Assembly (NCBI RefSeq): GCF_007748175.1
Contig: NZ_CP037422.1
Location: 5,286,334-5,350,333, forward strand
Length of the DNA stretch: 64,000 nt
Direction: 5' to 3'
Source of the DNA: Gimesia aquarii
Lineage (GTDB): Bacteria > Planctomycetota > Planctomycetia > Planctomycetales > Planctomycetaceae
The notes under the pieces were generated by a model, which saw nothing but the letters and a program-made list of their open reading frames with translations, was not told the DNA's origin and ran no database searches. Within the stretch, counting starts at the first letter, position 1, and the number at the start of each line of letters is the position of its first letter. Positions 54,072 through 63,285 of this stretch are shown here, piece by piece. The position numbers and the translations under genes are program-made.

Positions 54072-56209
54072 TGAATCGATTTCAACATGATCTGACTGGG
54101 TACGGCCAGTCGGTTGTCGGGATGCTGTTGTATCAACTTTTGTAACAAGAGTGCCGCACTTTGAGGATCACCCGATTCGAGCAGGATCTGGGCTTTTGCA
54201 TATAACGTCTCGCTATCATCGGTTGAAAGTTTCTTGATGGCTGCCTCCCAGTCTCCCCGTGCATAGTCCTGAATCGCGTTCTGGAATCTGTCTGATACCT
54301 TCTGAGGTTTATTTGGTTTTATGGTTCTCAGCCCTGATTCATTTAATGGGAGGTCAGCTTCTCGTTTTGTGATGTTGTAAGCGAGTGATCTTAAATGGCT
54401 GGCTGAACCGGTTTCTAATTTCTCTTGATATCCCAGTTCTTTTTGACAAAGCTGAAATTCCTGGATCACTGCTGGAGTATGGTAGTGTTGTAATAACGGT
54501 TGCAGTACCCGCAATGCAGCCGTATAGAGTTTCATTGCACGGAATGTTTTTGCCTGTAACAAGGAAGGTCGCGGGTTGGGTAAACCAGTGAATGCTCCCC
54601 AGAGGTCAAAGCAATCAGGCGTTCCGGAGGCCTCTGGTAGTGAATAAGTCCAGGCTTGCCGATTGAGAAACTCTTTGGCAGGTAGCAACTCCACGATCTT
54701 GGGACTACTCAACAATTCGCCAGACCAGCCAAACGGAATCACAGAGGCATCAACGGACATCGGTTGCCAACGACTGTCAATCAGAGCGCGAATGGTTTTC
54801 GCGTCGCCATTGGGTACCAGTAACAACTGGCAGTTTCTTTTTTTCAGTCGAACCCACCAGCCTCCCCAGCTATTATCAGATCGGGGATGTTGAAATACCC
54901 AGCCGTTCGATAATTCCTGATTTAATGAAATCTCTTCAAACAATAACCCTTGCAGCAGCGCTTGCCTCAATGTTCTGACTGGTTGAATTTTTCGATCAGA
55001 TTTAATCCAGCAGAGCATGCCTGTGGAAGCGATTCCCATACCGTGGCCCGTGCCACGGTAGTCGATAGGGCCAATCGTTTGATTTAATAATGTAATATCC
55101 AGTTCAGGATCAATTCCCCAACCTAATCTTTGTGATTGTCCTGGTATAGTACCCGAAGCGGACTTCCAGCCTATCAGGAACACACCAATGATGAGTACTA
55201 ATCTCCCCATCGCCGGAGAAATAAGTAGTTTCCATTTCTGAACCTGGCTTGGTACATCGTCGGTGAGCATACATTGACAAGCCAGTAGCGAGACACCAAT
55301 CACGCACGGAGGCAGGCAATCATAGTTGGTCCAACCTGGTATTGCGAAAGCAAGAAACGCAATCGTTTCAAGCCAGCTAGCCGAATACAATATTAATAAG
55401 AGAGCCATCCACGCCGTCAACATTCCAAATGCCAGAACTTCAATCGTGGCGCCTTGCTGAAACGTGGGTTGCCAAATCGTAAGCGAGAGTAATACCCTAT
55501 CATAAAACAGGCCGGGAAACAGTTGCACAAAAGAATCAAAGGGGGTGAACCATCCGCGTGGAGTGATCATTAATGCTAGACATGTTGCAAGAAGCATGAG
55601 GCAAGTCTGTCTCCGAATTGAGGTACTCTCTGTTCGAACTCCTTTTAACCAGGGAACGAAGAGCACCACCGGAATTCCCAGTAAACTGAGCGGTGAAATA
55701 TTGGCCCAAAGGATGAGTAAGACCAAAACAGGAAGCTTTTTTTTCCAATGCGGCTCCTGACACCAGCGTTCGGTCATGATCCAGGTCAAAAATAAAAACC
55801 AGCAATCCAAGAGTCGCGGCGTTGGTTGCCAGGCTGGATTGGCTGCCATTAAGGTTAGGATCACGACGAAAAAAGCACGCCAGTTGAGCTTTGTCTCATA
55901 ATGATTCAATAATGAATAGAGCAGCAGTCCCACAGCGGCAATTTTTAGAATCATCAATCCCGAAAAGCCTGCTCCCTGATAGGCGAGATAAAAGGGGAGC
56001 CCTCCTAACCAGTCTGCTTCAGCAGGATTGTTTCCGGCAGTTAAAATGGGGCCTGGGGGTGACAAATCAGAAATGACGACTCTTCCGCGACTCAGTTGCC
56101 ACCAGATTTCTGGAGCGGAGAGGGGAGTCAGAACAAAACTGACCGTCATAATCAACAGCAAAAATCTGCGCAGTCGCCAGTCAATCGTTGATAAGTCATG
56201 TTCAGTCAT
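54068..56209 (-). CDS. Polytopic membrane protein with C-terminal TPR-like region
   Basis: 713 residues from ATG 56207-56209; a TTG at 56281 is in frame but has no ribosome site. At least ten hydrophobic segments fill residues about 15-360, with an early loop W-W-QLSRGRVV and ADWLGGLPF, resembling the loop-rich start of PMT/ArnT-type membrane glycosyltransferases, although I see no clear catalytic motif. A soluble region follows, ending in TPR-like helices (about 560-710, YARGDWEAAIKKLS, LYAKAQILLESGD). It is coupled to the seven-haem cytochrome by a 4-bp overlap, so the two probably work together. The family is not firmly known. Confidence 0.78.
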   Translation of the reverse strand: MTEHDLSTIDWRLRRFLLLIMTVSFVLTPLSAPEIWWQLSRGRVVISDLSPPGPILTAGNNPAEADWLGGLPFYLAYQGAGFSGLMILKIAAVGLLLYSLLNHYETKLNWRAFFVVILTLMAANPAWQPTPRLLDCWFLFLTWIMTERWCQEPHWKKKLPVLVLLILWANISPLSLLGIPVVLFVPWLKGVRTESTSIRRQTCLMLLATCLALMITPRGWFTPFDSFVQLFPGLFYDRVLLSLTIWQPTFQQGATIEVLAFGMLTAWMALLLILYSASWLETIAFLAFAIPGWTNYDCLPPCVIGVSLLACQCMLTDDVPSQVQKWKLLISPAMGRLVLIIGVFLIGWKSASGTIPGQSQRLGWGIDPELDITLLNQTIGPIDYRGTGHGMGIASTGMLCWIKSDRKIQPVRTLRQALLQGLLFEEISLNQELSNGWVFQHPRSDNSWGGWWVRLKKRNCQLLLVPNGDAKTIRALIDSRWQPMSVDASVIPFGWSGELLSSPKIVELLPAKEFLNRQAWTYSLPEASGTPDCFDLWGAFTGLPNPRPSLLQAKTFRAMKLYTAALRVLQPLLQHYHTPAVIQEFQLCQKELGYQEKLETGSASHLRSLAYNITKREADLPLNESGLRTIKPNKPQKVSDRFQNAIQDYARGDWEAAIKKLSTDDSETLYAKAQILLESGDPQSAALLLQKLIQQHPDNRLAVPSQIMLKSIQ

Positions 56210-56570
56210 GCAGCGCTGGATTATGGGTGTTAAAAATAAGAAGAATAGAGAGTGACGGACGAAATAGCTGAGTAGTGTCAAGTCAATTATAAAGAGGAGA
56301 TGCAGGGTTGAATATGGTGGTTTTGACTTGCCTGATGAGAATTTTCAAGATGTGAACTTAAAATCGATAAGATCGCTCTCCTATAAGGCTCTCTCATAGA
56401 TTCACAGTACCCTAAAAGATGAATATTGTGAACAAACCGATCAGTAATTGGGGATGACTCACTTAGAGTGAGTTTTGGGAATGAGCAGAAGACGTCGTTT
56501 TATATGCGAACGAATCCGTCTCTAACCCTTTGAAGTGATACATTCAGGTTTTCAACAAGGGTATTTAAAA

Positions 56571-58022
56571 TTACCGTTTTGTATTGCCAGTGTTAGACCG
56601 CGCCTTGATGGCTCTTGCTTCGGCTTCTGCATCGTACTTGTGATTGGGTCTGGTAGGGATGGGAGCACCCAAAGTTTTTTGCCATTGCTGAAGTGTTGCG
56701 AGTAATTGTCTGGTCACTTCTGGTTTTGAAGAACTCAGGTCTTGCGTTTCACCAATGTCTTCTTCAAGGTTGTATAGTTCGAGTTGGTTGTCTTCAAAAT
56801 ATTGATGCAACTTCCAGGGGCCAGAACGAATTATGCTGCAGGGGCGAGTACGAAATAACGGGTCTCGCTGTTCTTTGGAGCCTGTGGAAGACTGCAGGTA
56901 TGCTGGGAAATGCCAGTACAAGGGGCGCTTGTCAAAAGATTTCTTTGACCCATTCAGCAGTGGTACCAAACTCACTCCATCCGCCGGTTGACTGGAGGGC
57001 ATGGAAGTACCACCGATCTCACAAAGGGTTGGGTAAATGTCGACTCCAATAACGGGCTCAGCCGAATGCGTGCCGGACTTAACGACTCCCGGCCACTTTA
57101 CAAAGAAGGGGACACGAATCCCGCCTTCGTAATATGTCCCTTTGTAACCCCTCAATGGCTTCATGTCTGTCGCTCGTCTATAACCTCCATTGTCTGAAAA
57201 GAAGACGACGACTGTGTTGTCAACAAGTCCCAGTGTTTCCAGAGTGGCTTGAATCTTTCCAACACCATCATCAACAGATTGAATCATTGTGGCCATCGCG
57301 ACATGGCTATGAAGTTTACCAGTCTTCTTAGCTTTGTATTTCGCAACCAGTTCTTTCTTGGCGTTCAAAGGGGTATGCACTGCAAAGTGTGTCAGGTACA
57401 GCGCCCACCGTTTGTCTTTGTGCTTCTGAATGAACTTAACGGCTTCATCACTCAGGCGATCTGTTAAATATTCACCTTGGGGGGCCTCCTTGAGACCTGG
57501 TACATTCTTGTGAGGTGGATAGTACCCCTTGGGGGGGCTTCCAGAATGGGTTCCCCCAATGTTGATGTCGAATCCGTAGGGAATCGGGTCGTCACTTAAG
57601 TGCCATTTTCCCATGCTGGCTGTGGTGTAGCCTGCTTTTTGTAACTGATGAGCCCATGTGATAATCTTAGGGTCAAGTACGTCTTTACCGGCAATGTGTT
57701 CCAGCTTTCGATGTTTTGCGTTTCCACGCGGGGACGTTCCAACATTGTAGATTTTGTGACGGGGAGTGTACTGACCAGACAACAGGCAGGCTCTAGCGGG
57801 AGCACAGTTGGCAGCGCAGGAATACGCATCACTGAAAACCATTCCTTCCGAAGCCAGACGATCCAGATTTGGCGTTTCGTAGAAATCCGAACCCATATAA
57901 CTGGTGTCTCGCCAGCCAAAATCGTCTAAAAAAATAAATAGAATATTGGGCCGATCAGCGGCGGATGCTGATACCGGAGAGAAAAAAGTAAAAAGCAGAA
58001 TCAGAGACAGGAATCGAATCAT
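56571..58022 (-). CDS. Sulfatase (formylglycine-dependent, arylsulfatase-like)
   Basis: 483 residues with a signal peptide (about 1-21, ending SASA). The sulfatase core starts NILFIFLDDFGW with the metal-binding Asp pair. The maturation motif is CAPARACLLSG, fitting C-x-P-x-R, in which the Cys becomes formylglycine. Later FFSDNGG and FVKWPG blocks support the family. It should cleave sulfate esters, probably from sulfated polysaccharides, in the periplasm or outside. A second sulfatase gene lies 41 bp upstream on the same strand. Sulfatase substrate cannot be told from the motif. Confidence 0.95.
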   Translation of the reverse strand: MIRFLSLILLFTFFSPVSASAADRPNILFIFLDDFGWRDTSYMGSDFYETPNLDRLASEGMVFSDAYSCAANCAPARACLLSGQYTPRHKIYNVGTSPRGNAKHRKLEHIAGKDVLDPKIITWAHQLQKAGYTTASMGKWHLSDDPIPYGFDINIGGTHSGSPPKGYYPPHKNVPGLKEAPQGEYLTDRLSDEAVKFIQKHKDKRWALYLTHFAVHTPLNAKKELVAKYKAKKTGKLHSHVAMATMIQSVDDGVGKIQATLETLGLVDNTVVVFFSDNGGYRRATDMKPLRGYKGTYYEGGIRVPFFVKWPGVVKSGTHSAEPVIGVDIYPTLCEIGGTSMPSSQPADGVSLVPLLNGSKKSFDKRPLYWHFPAYLQSSTGSKEQRDPLFRTRPCSIIRSGPWKLHQYFEDNQLELYNLEEDIGETQDLSSSKPEVTRQLLATLQQWQKTLGAPIPTRPNHKYDAEAEARAIKARSNTGNTKR

Positions 58023-58063
58023 GGTAAATCGCTTCGTAAGGAAAATGTGTGAAACAAACCCAC

Positions 58064-59407
58064 TTATTGTGTGTCTTGACCAGGCCAGTGCGGGCTGACT
58101 GTTCTGGCACCATCGAGCAAGTCTGCGAGCTTTCGAGCCAGCTCGGGATACTGTGCGGCGAGATCCTTGGTTTCTTCGGGATCACTTGAAAGATCGTAGA
58201 GCTTTACCGGTTCTTTGAGACCGAAGCGAATTCCCTTCCAATGATCCTTGCGGATGGCCTGATGAAACGGATTGTGAAATTCCCAGTAAATATATTCCAG
58301 AGGTTTTTGTTTTTTGCCCATCAATGTTGGTACGACGCTGATTCCATCGGTATCAGGGATATCCTGAACAACAGCCAAATCACTGATGGTTGCCAAAATG
58401 TCGGTATGTGACCAGGCAAATTCACTCACACGTCCAGCAGGTACTTGACCCGGCCAGCGGACGATCATGGGGCAGCGAATTCCCCCTTCGTTCAGACTGC
58501 GTTTCGTTCCCTTAAACGGTCCGGCTGATTTCATCCGCGCGAGAAGTGGTTTGTTGGGGCCGTTATCTCCTGTAAAGAATACAATCGTGTTTTTGTCAAG
58601 ATTCAGTTTTTTCAGAAGCGCAAAAAGTTTCCCCATGTCTGTATCCAGTCGAGTGACCATCGCTGCGTGAGTTTTTTCGTTCTTTGTCCATGCTCGATCT
58701 TCATAGGGTGCGAGTGAGGGCATTTCATATTTCCCGTGGGGAAGCGTGACGGGAAGGTAGAGGAAGAAACGTTGATTTTGATTCTTTTCAACGAAATGAA
58801 GTGCTCGCTCCATGATGAGATCGTGGCTCCAGACCGCTTTCGATTTGCCTTTGTTCTCTGGAAGTGCCACATATTGATCTGTATCCCATAAATGGTCTGT
58901 GTAATAGTTATGGGCATGCACCTGGTCGAGATAGCCATAAAATTCATCAAATCCGTGTTTCGCTGGTGCTCCCGTGGTGTCGAAATCTCCGAGTCCCCAC
59001 TTTCCAAAGCCTCCCGTCACGTAACCGGCCTTTTTTAGAACTGTCGCCACGGTGATATCTTCTGGTTTGAGCGGTACAAGCGGACGTTTGTAGTAGGGGC
59101 CTTTTCCCACTGAGGGACGATTATCACGTCTGGTGCAATGGCCAGAGTGCAGCCCTGTCATGAGTACACAACGTGTGGGTGCGCAAACGGCAGAGCCACT
59201 ATAGCAGTTTGTGAACCGCGTGCCTTCAGCAGCCATACGATCCAGATGAGGAGTTTGAATTAACCTGGAACCATAGCAGCCAAGGTCGCCCCAACCCTGA
59301 TCATCCGACATGACAAGTATGATGTTTGGGGGATCGGATTCAGTTGCTGATGTGAGATTACAGGTACAAAATGCAATCAGGAAGTAAACGTAGAAAGTGT
59401 GTTTCAT
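58064..59407 (-). CDS. Sulfatase (formylglycine-dependent, arylsulfatase-like)
   Basis: 447 residues from ATG 59405-59407; an in-frame TTG at 59419 was not chosen. The signal peptide ends near TSAT. The core starts NIILVMSDDQGWGDLGCYG, with the maturation motif CAPTRCVLMTG (C-x-P-x-R). Further blocks are GFGKWGLGD, FFTGDNGPN and MIVRWPGQVPAG. It differs clearly from the next sulfatase, so the two may act on different sulfate positions. They are separated by 41 bp and probably co-transcribed. Anaerobic or FGE-type maturation genes are not in the window. Confidence 0.95.
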   Translation of the reverse strand: MKHTFYVYFLIAFCTCNLTSATESDPPNIILVMSDDQGWGDLGCYGSRLIQTPHLDRMAAEGTRFTNCYSGSAVCAPTRCVLMTGLHSGHCTRRDNRPSVGKGPYYKRPLVPLKPEDITVATVLKKAGYVTGGFGKWGLGDFDTTGAPAKHGFDEFYGYLDQVHAHNYYTDHLWDTDQYVALPENKGKSKAVWSHDLIMERALHFVEKNQNQRFFLYLPVTLPHGKYEMPSLAPYEDRAWTKNEKTHAAMVTRLDTDMGKLFALLKKLNLDKNTIVFFTGDNGPNKPLLARMKSAGPFKGTKRSLNEGGIRCPMIVRWPGQVPAGRVSEFAWSHTDILATISDLAVVQDIPDTDGISVVPTLMGKKQKPLEYIYWEFHNPFHQAIRKDHWKGIRFGLKEPVKLYDLSSDPEETKDLAAQYPELARKLADLLDGARTVSPHWPGQDTQ

Positions 59408-59474
59408 TAGATCACTCAAGAAAAAATGGATGAAAGAATCGAGTTACGATTCAATGGCAAAAGAGATGTAGTTG

Positions 59475-59924
59475 CTAATCAAAGTCTTCAAAATCTATAT
59501 TTTTGGGCTTAAAACCATCTGAATTTAAATCGAAATCGATCTCACTACCGCCTGATTCGACAATGGCATTCAGAGAAGATTCAATATTGTATTTCGGTGG
59601 AACACGTTCCGGTCTGGGGCGGTCATCTCCGACATCTTCGTTATAGACAAATTGCTTTGTTGAGATACGAACCGTGTGAGTGCCCAGTAGTGCGCCATCC
59701 AGGTCCGTTGTGTACTGGAGTCGGTAATATCCATTCGCATCTGTATTTCCAATTGAAGGACGGCCGGGACCCGTCGGTTCAAACGAGACGATTGCATCAG
59801 CCAACGGGCTACCATCCATCATGACAGTACCTGTTACCCTTGCAACTTTCGGACCGCTATCACTACAGCCGGAAAAAAACAAAAGCACACACATTGTGAT
59901 TGGAAGTACGCAACAAAGACGCAT
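59475..59924 (-). CDS. Small lipoprotein with carboxypeptidase-regulatory-like fold
   Basis: 149 residues from ATG 59922-59924 (GGAG upstream). The signal ends in lipobox FSGC, so the protein is lipid-anchored. The mature part reads VTGTVMMDGSPLADAIVSFEPTG and NTDANGYYRLQY, then LGTHTVRIST, the pattern of a transthyretin-like/carboxypeptidase regulatory domain. These are very common in planctomycetes next to DUF1559 and sulfatase genes. It lies between the DUF1559 terminator and the first sulfatase, so it probably starts the sulfatase transcript. Confidence 0.88.
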   Translation of the reverse strand: MRLCCVLPITMCVLLFFSGCSDSGPKVARVTGTVMMDGSPLADAIVSFEPTGPGRPSIGNTDANGYYRLQYTTDLDGALLGTHTVRISTKQFVYNEDVGDDRPRPERVPPKYNIESSLNAIVESGGSEIDFDLNSDGFKPKNIDFEDFD

Positions 59925-59969
59925 GGCTCGCTTCTCCTCATCCATTTATAGAACTAATGAAAGTAATAT

Positions 59970-60002
59970 AAAAAGCAGTCGCCTCGAAAGGCCGAGGCGA
60001 CT
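59970..60002 (-). terminator. Factor-independent terminator of the DUF1559 gene
   Basis: AGTCGCCTCG (59977-59986) and CGAGGCGACT (59993-60002) form a perfect 10-bp stem with a 6-base loop; on the minus strand GCTTTTT follows. It begins about 20 bp after the DUF1559 stop. Confidence 0.9.
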
Positions 60003-60021
60003 CTCGAAATGATCGCATTAT

Positions 60022-61011
60022 CTAGAAGTCACCGATGATATTTCCATCGTCGCGACCCATCAGGTTTTCCAGGAGACTATTTCGATTATGCTGAGATTTG
60101 GCAGTATCTCCTTTGAAATCGATGTTTTCAGAAATAAATCGAACCGAACCATCGGCCATAGTGACTTGAACGCCACCGACATGGAGACTACTGATCGAAG
60201 TAGTACAAGAGACGAGGCTATTGATTCCTTGATTATTTCGCATATTGAACATCACATCAGAAAACCTCTGTCCTTTGTAAAGATTGGGGTAAGGGCTGCC
60301 CCCAATTCCCTGACGTCCTTGCGAACCATAGACGAGTGCCGAGTTGCAAAATCGTGTTGGATTCAATTTCCAGCAGCGTTCACTCAGCATAATTGTGTTA
60401 CTGGTACCATCGGTGATGTCACGGATTCTCACTTTGCTTGCGGGAGCGAAAATCCCATCAAATCCAGCGAAACCGTCAACTCTTTCAGCAGCATCCACCT
60501 TACGAGCCCATGTTCCGGAATTTGCTCCCACATAATTCGATGTTGCAATACGTCTATTATTTGTGTTACTCGCATTTCGGATTCCATTACGTCTGTTGTT
60601 CAGGTCCGGAGCGATATCACTGGGACAGCGGAATGTAGGAACCGGTTGTTGCATGAGATCGTAAGTTGCTCCTGGTTCCAGTGCATTGATCATGGGCTGA
60701 CTGCCAACGCCGAGCGTATTATAATTGTTGGCCAAGTCGATATAGGGCATCACCATAGCAGACCACCCCCATGCGCCTCCTCTATCCCTGTTGCCCTGAT
60801 TGACACATCCAGGTGGAAACGTGCCGAAGACATCATGGTAATTGTGCAAAGCCAGCCCCAATTGTTTGAGATTGTTTTTGCACTGAGAACGACGTGCGGC
60901 TTCTCTGGCTTGCTGAACTGCAGGCAACAACAAAGCGATGAGAATTGCAATGATCGCGATGACCACCAGCAATTCGATGAGTGTAAATCCGCGAATTCGA
61001 TTTCTCTTCAT
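60022..61011 (-). CDS. DUF1559 protein with type IV pilin-like N-terminus
   Basis: 329 residues from ATG 61009-61011 (G-run upstream). The N-terminus has the prepilin pattern GFTLIELLVVIAIIAILIALLLPAVQQAREAARR, with the Glu five residues after the cleavage glycine. The family segment CKNNLKQLGLALHNYHDVFGTFPPG follows, then the DUF1559 body and the C-terminal SLHVGGVQVTMADGSVRFI. Planctomycetes carry many such proteins; they may form or decorate surface fibres. It is the third gene after sigma and FecR, 58 bp from FecR, and is closed by a strong terminator. Confidence 0.95.
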   Translation of the reverse strand: MKRNRIRGFTLIELLVVIAIIAILIALLLPAVQQAREAARRSQCKNNLKQLGLALHNYHDVFGTFPPGCVNQGNRDRGGAWGWSAMVMPYIDLANNYNTLGVGSQPMINALEPGATYDLMQQPVPTFRCPSDIAPDLNNRRNGIRNASNTNNRRIATSNYVGANSGTWARKVDAAERVDGFAGFDGIFAPASKVRIRDITDGTSNTIMLSERCWKLNPTRFCNSALVYGSQGRQGIGGSPYPNLYKGQRFSDVMFNMRNNQGINSLVSCTTSISSLHVGGVQVTMADGSVRFISENIDFKGDTAKSQHNRNSLLENLMGRDDGNIIGDF

Positions 61012-61069
61012 TTGATTCCCCCCCAAATAAGAAAATTAGAATAAAACAAGGGAATTCGATTCCCAACTA

Positions 61070-62440
61070 TTATTTGCTTTGAATCAGCACTCGAAATTGA
61101 TCTCTTGCGAGCCTCAGTTTCAGTTTATATTCAAGCCGGCGGCGATCACCGGAGATGATGATTTCGTCATCACTCTCGAGTTCTGTTTTTCTGTATTTTG
61201 TTGCATTCGGATTCGTGTATTTCATATCGGGAATTCCGAGCAGGTTGTCAGTCGCTTTGAGCCCATCATCTTCTACAATCACCGCAATAATCGGCTCTTC
61301 GAATTCAATGAAACCCGACACAGTACGCTCTTTTTTGGGACCGGAGTCTCCGTGGACTAAAAAACTATCGATTTTCTCCTCCACACTGTCTGGATTTGAC
61401 AGGCTTTCCAGATCCAGCAAACTTTGTTCACTGAGATCGGTGATTACTTTCCGTAATTCCTCATCAACGGGGACTTCGCGACCTTCAGGGATGAGAAACA
61501 CGCGTTGTGTGTCTGTCAACGCTCCCCGATCGACACTCGGGGGAGGATTGTGCAAATAAGCGGTTGTGGGACTTAAGCTTTTGATTCCCTTAAACATTGA
61601 TAATGCGTCAGCGAATTTATCAGGTGCAAACGGAGTTTTACGAATGCTTGTGTTTGACATGTCGAACGCGACTGCTGAATTTTGCTCAACCACTTGAGGC
61701 TCAGACTCCCAATTCTGCTTGACCACAGCGGCGGAGACGCGTCCTTTGATCACATGAGTTTGAGTCGCTCCCTCGTTACCAATCTCGACACCAAATTCTG
61801 TGCCGAGATCAACGACTCGACCAGCGGGAGTTTCAACGGTAAACCCAATTGCTTCTTCAGGAACTTTCGCAACGAGCTGACCAGCACTGAGAATACAGCG
61901 ATTCGGTTCGACCAGCTCAAGAATTGCAGGACCGCGCAATGCCACCATCACACCATTCAAAAACTTCAGCCGCATTGTTCCGGAATCAAGGTCGATCACT
62001 TCATTATTGACTAACGTCTCACCTACTTGAAATGGAAGATCGATTCTTGAAGCGCCATAACCAACGGCATCAACGGTCGCAATGGGAATATCTGGAACAA
62101 CCGGTGGCACATCAGCCAGAGGTACCGGTGCTTTCTCGGGAGTCATCAGAGTTACGATTCCTACCATCGCGAAGACACAAATGGCAATTACCACCCAATA
62201 CCCTGTGGCTTGACGCTTTGGATTTGAAGTTGCAGGGAGTGAAACTTCTACTGTCTCATCTTGATGGTGTACCCGTTGGAGTAACGAATCTATTTCGATC
62301 AGGGCAATATAGTCAGATCGCGCACGCTCATCGACCAGGAGAATCTCTTCGAGACGCTTTGCCTGTTCCGAGGAGAGAGTCTGGTCAAGCATTGCCTGAA
62401 ACAGAAAATCCAGTTCGAAATCTTCTTGAGGATTTGACAT
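61070..62440 (-). CDS. FecR-domain transmembrane regulator (putative anti-sigma partner)
   Basis: 456 residues. A cytoplasmic helical N-terminus (about 1-70, QAKRLEEILLVDERARSDYIALIEID) leads to a membrane helix (about 82-100). The periplasmic FecR domain (about 125-240) has LPFQVGETLVNNEVIDLDSGTMRLKFLNGVMVALRGPA and TPAGRVVDLGTEFGVEI. The C-terminal 200 residues are not assigned. FecR-type proteins relay outer signals to ECF sigma factors; here the sigma gene precedes it by 6 bp. No TonB-dependent receptor is present, as is usual for planctomycetes, so the trigger must differ from iron-type FecIR. Confidence 0.9.
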   Translation of the reverse strand: MSNPQEDFELDFLFQAMLDQTLSSEQAKRLEEILLVDERARSDYIALIEIDSLLQRVHHQDETVEVSLPATSNPKRQATGYWVVIAICVFAMVGIVTLMTPEKAPVPLADVPPVVPDIPIATVDAVGYGASRIDLPFQVGETLVNNEVIDLDSGTMRLKFLNGVMVALRGPAILELVEPNRCILSAGQLVAKVPEEAIGFTVETPAGRVVDLGTEFGVEIGNEGATQTHVIKGRVSAAVVKQNWESEPQVVEQNSAVAFDMSNTSIRKTPFAPDKFADALSMFKGIKSLSPTTAYLHNPPPSVDRGALTDTQRVFLIPEGREVPVDEELRKVITDLSEQSLLDLESLSNPDSVEEKIDSFLVHGDSGPKKERTVSGFIEFEEPIIAVIVEDDGLKATDNLLGIPDMKYTNPNATKYRKTELESDDEIIISGDRRRLEYKLKLRLARDQFRVLIQSK

Positions 62441-62446
62441 ATAAAA

Positions 62447-62974
62447 CTAACTATTTGCTGTGCGACGTACACAGTCCATCAGTGCCAGACGAATTCGATA
62501 AAGTAATGAGGATATTGTTTCTGCCGACCGTCCATTCAACTTTGCGATCGAAGACACGGACAGGTCTTCGTAGTAGCGCTTACGAACCATCGTTCGATGA
62601 TTGGCTGGTAGTTTTTTAATGCACTCTTTCAAGCGTTCATTTCTTTCATCTACACAAGCGGTCTCAGCGTCATATTCTGAGACTAGTTTTTCGATCAGTT
62701 CCCCACCAAAAAGTACCGGTTTTCGGTTTCGGTCCCGAATTTCGGAAAGGACGCAAAAATGGGCGATCCGTTTCGCCCAGGCTTCAAAATCTGTACCGAA
62801 CTTGAAAGTCGATGACTTACGCCACAGAACCAAATTTGCCTCCTGTAGTACGTCTTTCGCACGATTGTGCTGTCCCGACATCAACGTAAGTACGTACCGA
62901 TACAGCACATCCTGCGAAGATGTTAAGAGCGTTACGAATTTTTCGGTTTCTTCAGGAGTCAAGACTCTACTCAC
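62447..62974 (-). CDS. ECF-type sigma-70 factor
   Basis: 175 residues, with a GTG start (62972-62974) and no obvious ribosome site. Region 2 (about 20-85) has LTLMSGQHNRAKDVLQEANLVLWRK and FEAWAKRIAHFCVLSEIRDR. Region 4 (about 120-170) has LPANHRTMVRKRYYEDLSVSSIAKLNGRSAETISSLLYRIR. The length fits ECF sigma factors, which lack regions 1 and 3. The type is that paired with FecR in planctomycetes and verrucomicrobia. It likely controls its own operon and perhaps the sulfatase genes downstream. Confidence 0.93.
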   Translation of the reverse strand: MSRVLTPEETEKFVTLLTSSQDVLYRYVLTLMSGQHNRAKDVLQEANLVLWRKSSTFKFGTDFEAWAKRIAHFCVLSEIRDRNRKPVLFGGELIEKLVSEYDAETACVDERNERLKECIKKLPANHRTMVRKRYYEDLSVSSIAKLNGRSAETISSLLYRIRLALMDCVRRTANS

Positions 62975-63217
62975 GATAAATTGCCATGCCGCTTAAGCCA
63001 TTATTAATAATTCCCAATTGCAGCATGTCATGATGGGCTTTTTTGATAAATCTCAAAAAAATAGAAATTAACAGGAGTTAATCCTATGAATGCATGCTGT
63101 TTATTAAAAAACAAGTCTATGACAAAGTGTGATCGATTTTGCTGATGGGGAATTATTCTCGTGTTTGATTCTGTAACATTACGTGACGATTCTGAGCGCG
63201 TTTAGCTCACAAACAAT
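62975..63217. other. Intergenic region upstream of the sigma operon
   Basis: About 240 bp between the sigma gene and the terminator of the LamG gene. It should hold the sigma operon promoter. AT-rich; I saw no clear motif. Confidence 0.4.
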
Positions 63218-63248
63218 AAAAAAGCCCGACAGATCATGCTGTCGGGCT
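63218..63248 (-). terminator. Factor-independent terminator of the LamG gene
   Basis: AGCCCGACAG (63223-63232) and CTGTCGGGCT (63239-63248) form a perfect 10-bp stem; on the minus strand TTTTTTAT follows. It lies 37 bp after the LamG gene stop. Confidence 0.92.
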
Positions 63249-63285
63249 CAGAGGATTTCTCTAATGATGAATTACGAAATGATCT

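Noticed and set aside
56210-56281. TTG start at 56281 for the membrane/TPR protein
   Set aside because: No ribosome site precedes it; ATG 56207-56209 is more likely, although the extra segment is hydrophobic.
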